NCBI GenBank assembly: GCA_951813855.1
Contig: OX638380.1
Location: 1,380,876-1,444,875 of the forward strand
Direction of reading: 5' to 3'
DNA: 64,000 nucleotides
Origin: an uncultured Verrucomicrobiae bacterium
Lineage (GTDB): Bacteria; Verrucomicrobiota; Verrucomicrobiia; Limisphaerales; AAA164-E04
Under the pieces are notes generated by a model that was given only the letters and a program-made list of their open reading frames with translations, had not been told where the DNA came from and made no database searches. The first letter of the stretch is position 1. Every line of letters begins with the position of its first letter. Of this stretch, positions 61,211 through 64,000 are shown piece by piece. Both the position numbers and the translations under genes were made by a program.

Positions 61211-63386
61211 CAGGACTTTTTCATGCTAATAATTTTTGATCGACGATCGTTTTTTTAAGTGTCGAGCGGAGTATTTCGATTCGTCGGAAAAACTGTTTTT
61301 CCGAATTATGCTTCGAGTTAGGCGGCGATTGCCGATTGAGACGAGTTTCAGCCGGACAGGAGACTGAACCGGTGCGAGTATCGGTCAAACGATCAATTCG
61401 CCGACCGAATCAGCAAGGAGGAAGCGTCGATAATCAGGAAGGTCGGGTCAGTTTTTTTTCGGACGTTTTTTCGGACGTTTAAACGGGGTGGTTTTCGTAA
61501 CGGCTCGCAACCCTTGGTTCCGATTCGTCTGAAAATCGTCAGTAGCTTCGGCCATATTAGAGTATCCCGACTGGAGAATGATCGCCAAGGCCAGGTTGTT
61601 GAAGAGGGCATTGTTCGTCGGCCCATGGCGAGTTCGCATGAGACAATCATCTTCGCCGAAAATCCCGTCGCGACGGCGATGATTGCCGTTTTCTACCGTC
61701 CAATGTCCCCGATTGAGTGACAACAATCGTTGAGCGTCGGCAGCTTCCGGAGGCAACGAAGTGACGCCGTAAGCATATTCCACGGTCTCGAGCCCACCGT
61801 TCCAATGATGGCGGTGTCGAAGGATCCGAAAGACTTGGAGGACATGCGGTAATTTGACGGCTCCGGGAAGGGGTTCATAGGTTTGAATGCTCCGTTGATC
61901 GATGCGGCCATGTCCTTTCTCCGGGTTTTCGGTGAACCGGTCCTGGGCCACTCGATCCCAATCCAGGCTGGTCAAAAATTGAGAGAGTTCGGGGTTGTTC
62001 TCCTTAACCGTGAAGAGAAAATGGGCTCCGTTAACCAACACGATGGCATCGGCCATGACTCGGTTAGTATGGAGCGCATCGATCGTAATGATGGCTCCCC
62101 GGATATCGACATCCTCCAAGAGAGCCGCCATCGCCGCCTGTTCGCCGCCTTGGTCTCGGCAACTGCGAACGGCGAGGGGCACCGCATCTTGATGGCGCAC
62201 GAGGATGACGGTCTCGAAATGGTCTTTGCTGTTGCGATTAGCTCCGTTGATCCGCTTCCCGTCGGCAGCCAAGGCTTCCAAGGGTTGTCGAGTCAATTGG
62301 GCCGTTACCCAGCGGTGAGTTACCGTTTGCAACGCTTCCGGATCCGTCTCGGTCATGACCCGGTGAATCGTCGCGAGAGACGGGGCCACGCAACGGCCCT
62401 TGGCGTTGCGCCACGCCCCGAGAGTCTGCAATTGGTTTGGCGTCATTTTTTGGGCGTAACGCGAAGTCGCCAAGGGGCCGACCTTGCCGGCCAATCGAGC
62501 TAAGATGCAGATAGCGAGGACCATTTCCAGCCGATGTTTGCGTCCTTGTGCCCGGCGAAAATCAGCCGTTTCCGCTAGCAGTTGCACCAATGATTTCAAC
62601 TGTTTCGGAGACGTTTCTACCCGCTGCACCTGGGGGCCCCAAGACGGATCGTCCTGACGCTTCCTTAATCGGGAACCGGCTTGGGGCCGCAAGGGATAAA
62701 CGTACCTTTCCTTCTTGATATTGTGCCGGGCGGTATAGCGTCCGTTGCTGCGAGCGTAGCCTTGCGATTGCCCTACCGCCCGCCAATTCCCCGCGCGATA
62801 GATCGTGCCCGCGAAGTGTCGGGGATCGACGAAAGTTTCGGCCAATTCCAGCGGATGACCCCAGGTCCGTTGCCAATCGGCACTCAGCCGGCGCAGCATT
62901 TTGGCCATGACGCAGCTCCCCAGATTGCGCACTTCGCCCCGCTCGGTAAGCAGGAGGAATCGGGTATTGTTGGCAATCAAATGAAGCCGACGAAACTGCT
63001 CTCGTTTTTTCCATCCGAGCCACTTGTCTCGCGGGCGACACTTGAACACTCCACTTTGCCAGCCGGCTAACGCCAACCACCGGCCTCGGTACTCGGCAAC
63101 ATAACGCAGCCCGCGTCCGGCAAAGCCTTTGAAACCCAAATAATGGTTCTGATCCATCAGCGAATCCCAGCGTCTTCGCTCACTGCTCTTCACCAATCGA
63201 ACGGTCACCCGCTTGAGGTTGAATTTGGCGTCCCTGAGGAACCAATAACGACCGGAGAATGAAAAAGCCAGCTTTATTTTCCCATTTCGAAGGCGCTAAA
63301 GTTTCGGCTCTCTGGTGAAGGGAAAAAGCGAATATGTCCCGAAATCGGTGACACAGGCCTCTAGCGATTAGCGTGAAAAAACCCTG
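61211..63386 (-). mobile_element. ISAs1-like element with DUF4338 module, copy 3
   Basis: 2176 bp with inverted repeats CAGGACTTTTTCATGCTAAT and CAGGGTTTTTTCACGCTAAT (17 of 20 identical, both read inward) and a perfect 10-bp target duplication. It is the reference copy for rebuilding copy 1. Confidence 0.95.
61448..63208 (-). CDS. DUF4338-ISAs1 fusion transposase (copy 3)
   Basis: 586 residues from a GTG at 63208. Compared with copies 1 and 2 it lacks about 35 N-terminal residues because a TAG stands where copy 1 has CAG, in the KL(Q)RLRNGK segment. The DUF4338 module is complete (FAGRGLRYVAEYRGRWLALA; ETFVDPRHFAGTIYRAGNW), as is the catalytic domain with ALAADGKRING, TIDALHTNRVMADA and GHWTVENGNHRRRDGIFGED. 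Whether it is active depends on whether the short N terminus is needed. Confidence 0.88.
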   Translation of the reverse strand: MTVRLVKSSERRRWDSLMDQNHYLGFKGFAGRGLRYVAEYRGRWLALAGWQSGVFKCRPRDKWLGWKKREQFRRLHLIANNTRFLLLTERGEVRNLGSCVMAKMLRRLSADWQRTWGHPLELAETFVDPRHFAGTIYRAGNWRAVGQSQGYARSNGRYTARHNIKKERYVYPLRPQAGSRLRKRQDDPSWGPQVQRVETSPKQLKSLVQLLAETADFRRAQGRKHRLEMVLAICILARLAGKVGPLATSRYAQKMTPNQLQTLGAWRNAKGRCVAPSLATIHRVMTETDPEALQTVTHRWVTAQLTRQPLEALAADGKRINGANRNSKDHFETVILVRHQDAVPLAVRSCRDQGGEQAAMAALLEDVDIRGAIITIDALHTNRVMADAIVLVNGAHFLFTVKENNPELSQFLTSLDWDRVAQDRFTENPEKGHGRIDQRSIQTYEPLPGAVKLPHVLQVFRILRHRHHWNGGLETVEYAYGVTSLPPEAADAQRLLSLNRGHWTVENGNHRRRDGIFGEDDCLMRTRHGPTNNALFNNLALAIILQSGYSNMAEATDDFQTNRNQGLRAVTKTTPFKRPKKRPKKN

Positions 63387-63396
63387 AAGCCGGCGC
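63387..63396. repeat. 10-bp target duplication, right of ISAs1 copy 3
   Basis: AAGCCGGCGC, identical to 61201-61210. Confidence 0.93.
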
Positions 63397-63405
63397 CGGT
63401 ATTAC

Positions 63406-63434
63406 TTGACGCCCTGGGCAAAATAAGATAGACT
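63406..63434 (+). promoter_or_regulatory. Candidate sigma-70 promoter
   Basis: TTGACG (63406-63411), a 17-base spacer and TAGACT (63429-63434). It lies just outside the IS and upstream of the membrane-protein gene at the right edge. The -10 matches the consensus at four of six positions. Confidence 0.4.
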
Positions 63435-63465
63435 CGGCAGCAATGCCCCCCGAGCGAGCCCATCA

Positions 63466-63512
63466 CGGCGTGCGCTCCGGTGCGAGTGCCGCGCCACCTG
63501 AAGCGCACGCCG
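63466..63512 (+). promoter_or_regulatory. Long hairpin upstream of the KwaA-like gene
   Basis: CGGCGTGCGCT (63466-63476) pairs perfectly with AGCGCACGCCG (63502-63512); the 25-base loop can form further pairs (GGTG with CACC). AAAGGAG follows directly, without a T run. It could be a regulatory leader structure in the RNA from the promoter above. Confidence 0.5.
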
Positions 63513-63606
63513 GAAAGGAGAGCTGTCCCGAATTCCATTTCCGGGGACTGACCCCCAATTCAACCGTCTTTCGCCAAAAGGACCCCAATCTGATGGAACC
63601 ATCGTT

Positions 63607-64000
63607 ATAAACAAAATCACTCAAATCCTCCTGACAGCCACCGCCTTCGCGCCGATTCTCCTGGTTTGTGCCACGATGTTGGCTCTCACCCCAGGGGCAT
63701 TCTGGGCCGCCACCAGTTTTGCCGTTGTTTGCGTTTTGCTGGTTCTGGCGTGTCTCTTGTTGCTCCGGGTCGTCAAAACCGACTCCCCGTCGAGGGAATT
63801 TCGCCCCGAATCCGTCAAACCGGTCGACAAGGAGGTATTGACGCCTCTGGTGATCTATCTCCTGCCGTACCTCACCCAACAGTCTATGCTTTCAATTTTC
63901 GGTCCTAGTTTGTTTACGTGGGGTTTGCTCCTGTTCGTCATCTGCGTATTCCCCGCCGTCAGTTACAACTTCACGTTCAATCCGTTACTCACCATCCTCG
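63607..64000 (+). CDS. Partial four-helix membrane protein, KwaA-like
   Basis: The frame runs off the window at 64000. At least 131 residues: INKITQILLTATAFAPILLV, a second hydrophobic segment (AVVCVLLVLACLLLL), a linker with VDKEVLTPLVIYLLPYL, a fourth hydrophobic segment and a NPLLTIL ending. This pattern of two hairpins with an EVL...YLLPY block and NPLL motif resembles KwaA, the membrane subunit of the Kiwa anti-phage system, as I remember it. No ATG, GTG or TTG fits the expected N terminus; ATA at 63607 stands where MNKI would be expected. A frame-compatible CTG at 63523 sits only two bases after AAAGGAG. The gene may be damaged or use an unusual start. Confidence 0.45.
   Translation, partial: MNKITQILLTATAFAPILLVCATMLALTPGAFWAATSFAVVCVLLVLACLLLLRVVKTDSPSREFRPESVKPVDKEVLTPLVIYLLPYLTQQSMLSIFGPSLFTWGLLLFVICVFPAVSYNFTFNPLLTIL

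Overview
The window looks like a chromosome segment of a PVC-group bacterium, most likely Verrucomicrobiota (Planctomycetota is the alternative). The evidence is the gene content: planctomycete-type cytochrome (PSCyt1) domains, a DUF1549/DUF1553 gene next to two DUF1501 genes, two secreted sulfatases, a twin-arginine Gfo/Idh/MocA oxidoreductase and a DUF2723-type membrane protein. No rRNA, tRNA or CRISPR array was recognised.

Layout. 0-8 kb: a di-heme PSCyt1/SUMF1-like protein, a Tat-exported oxidoreductase, a sulfatase, an ABC ATPase and a PQQ-type beta-propeller protein. 8-15.5 kb: a plus-strand run with small gaps: DUF2723/TPR membrane protein, GT4 glycosyltransferase, phosphate acetyltransferase and its BioD-like/DRTGG partner as two separate genes, and HisC. 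15.5-24.5 kb: CNNM/CBS (CorC/HlyC-like) protein, a small protein and SufT on the minus strand; then a CBS/DRTGG manganese pyrophosphatase with two DHHA2-like domains, a SixA-like phosphatase, a second sulfatase and a frameshifted TPR-redoxin gene. 45.5-54.3 kb: a minus-strand row of DUF1549/DUF1553, two tandem DUF1501 paralogues, NhaC and a lipoprotein M28 peptidase, then a repeat-rich coiled-coil membrane protein. 57.9-60.9 kb: atpD-atpC and purU. At the right edge a four-helix membrane protein resembling KwaA of the Kiwa defence system runs out of the window.

The striking part is 24.6-44.3 kb, a pile-up of nested insertion sequences whose boundaries can mostly be read to the base from terminal inverted repeats and target duplications. 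Nest 1 (24614-33764) is one ISAs1-like element cut at two places by two other elements; removing these gives 2176 bp, exactly the length of the intact copy at 61211-63386. Nest 2 (36026-44251) is four deep: an IS66 element contains an IS4 element with a DruA-like domain, which contains an ISNCY-type element, which contains a second IS66 element. Between the nests lie a decayed IS66-like relic and an AT-rich orphan gene.

The most interesting biological signal is that two unrelated DDE transposases here (ISAs1 type and Tn5/IS4 type) both carry a similar N-terminal DUF4338 module, the domain of the anti-phage protein DruA. There are three insertions of the first and one of the second. One ISAs1 copy sits just upstream of atpD without a target duplication, which suggests that IS-mediated rearrangement has detached atpDC from the rest of the ATP synthase operon.
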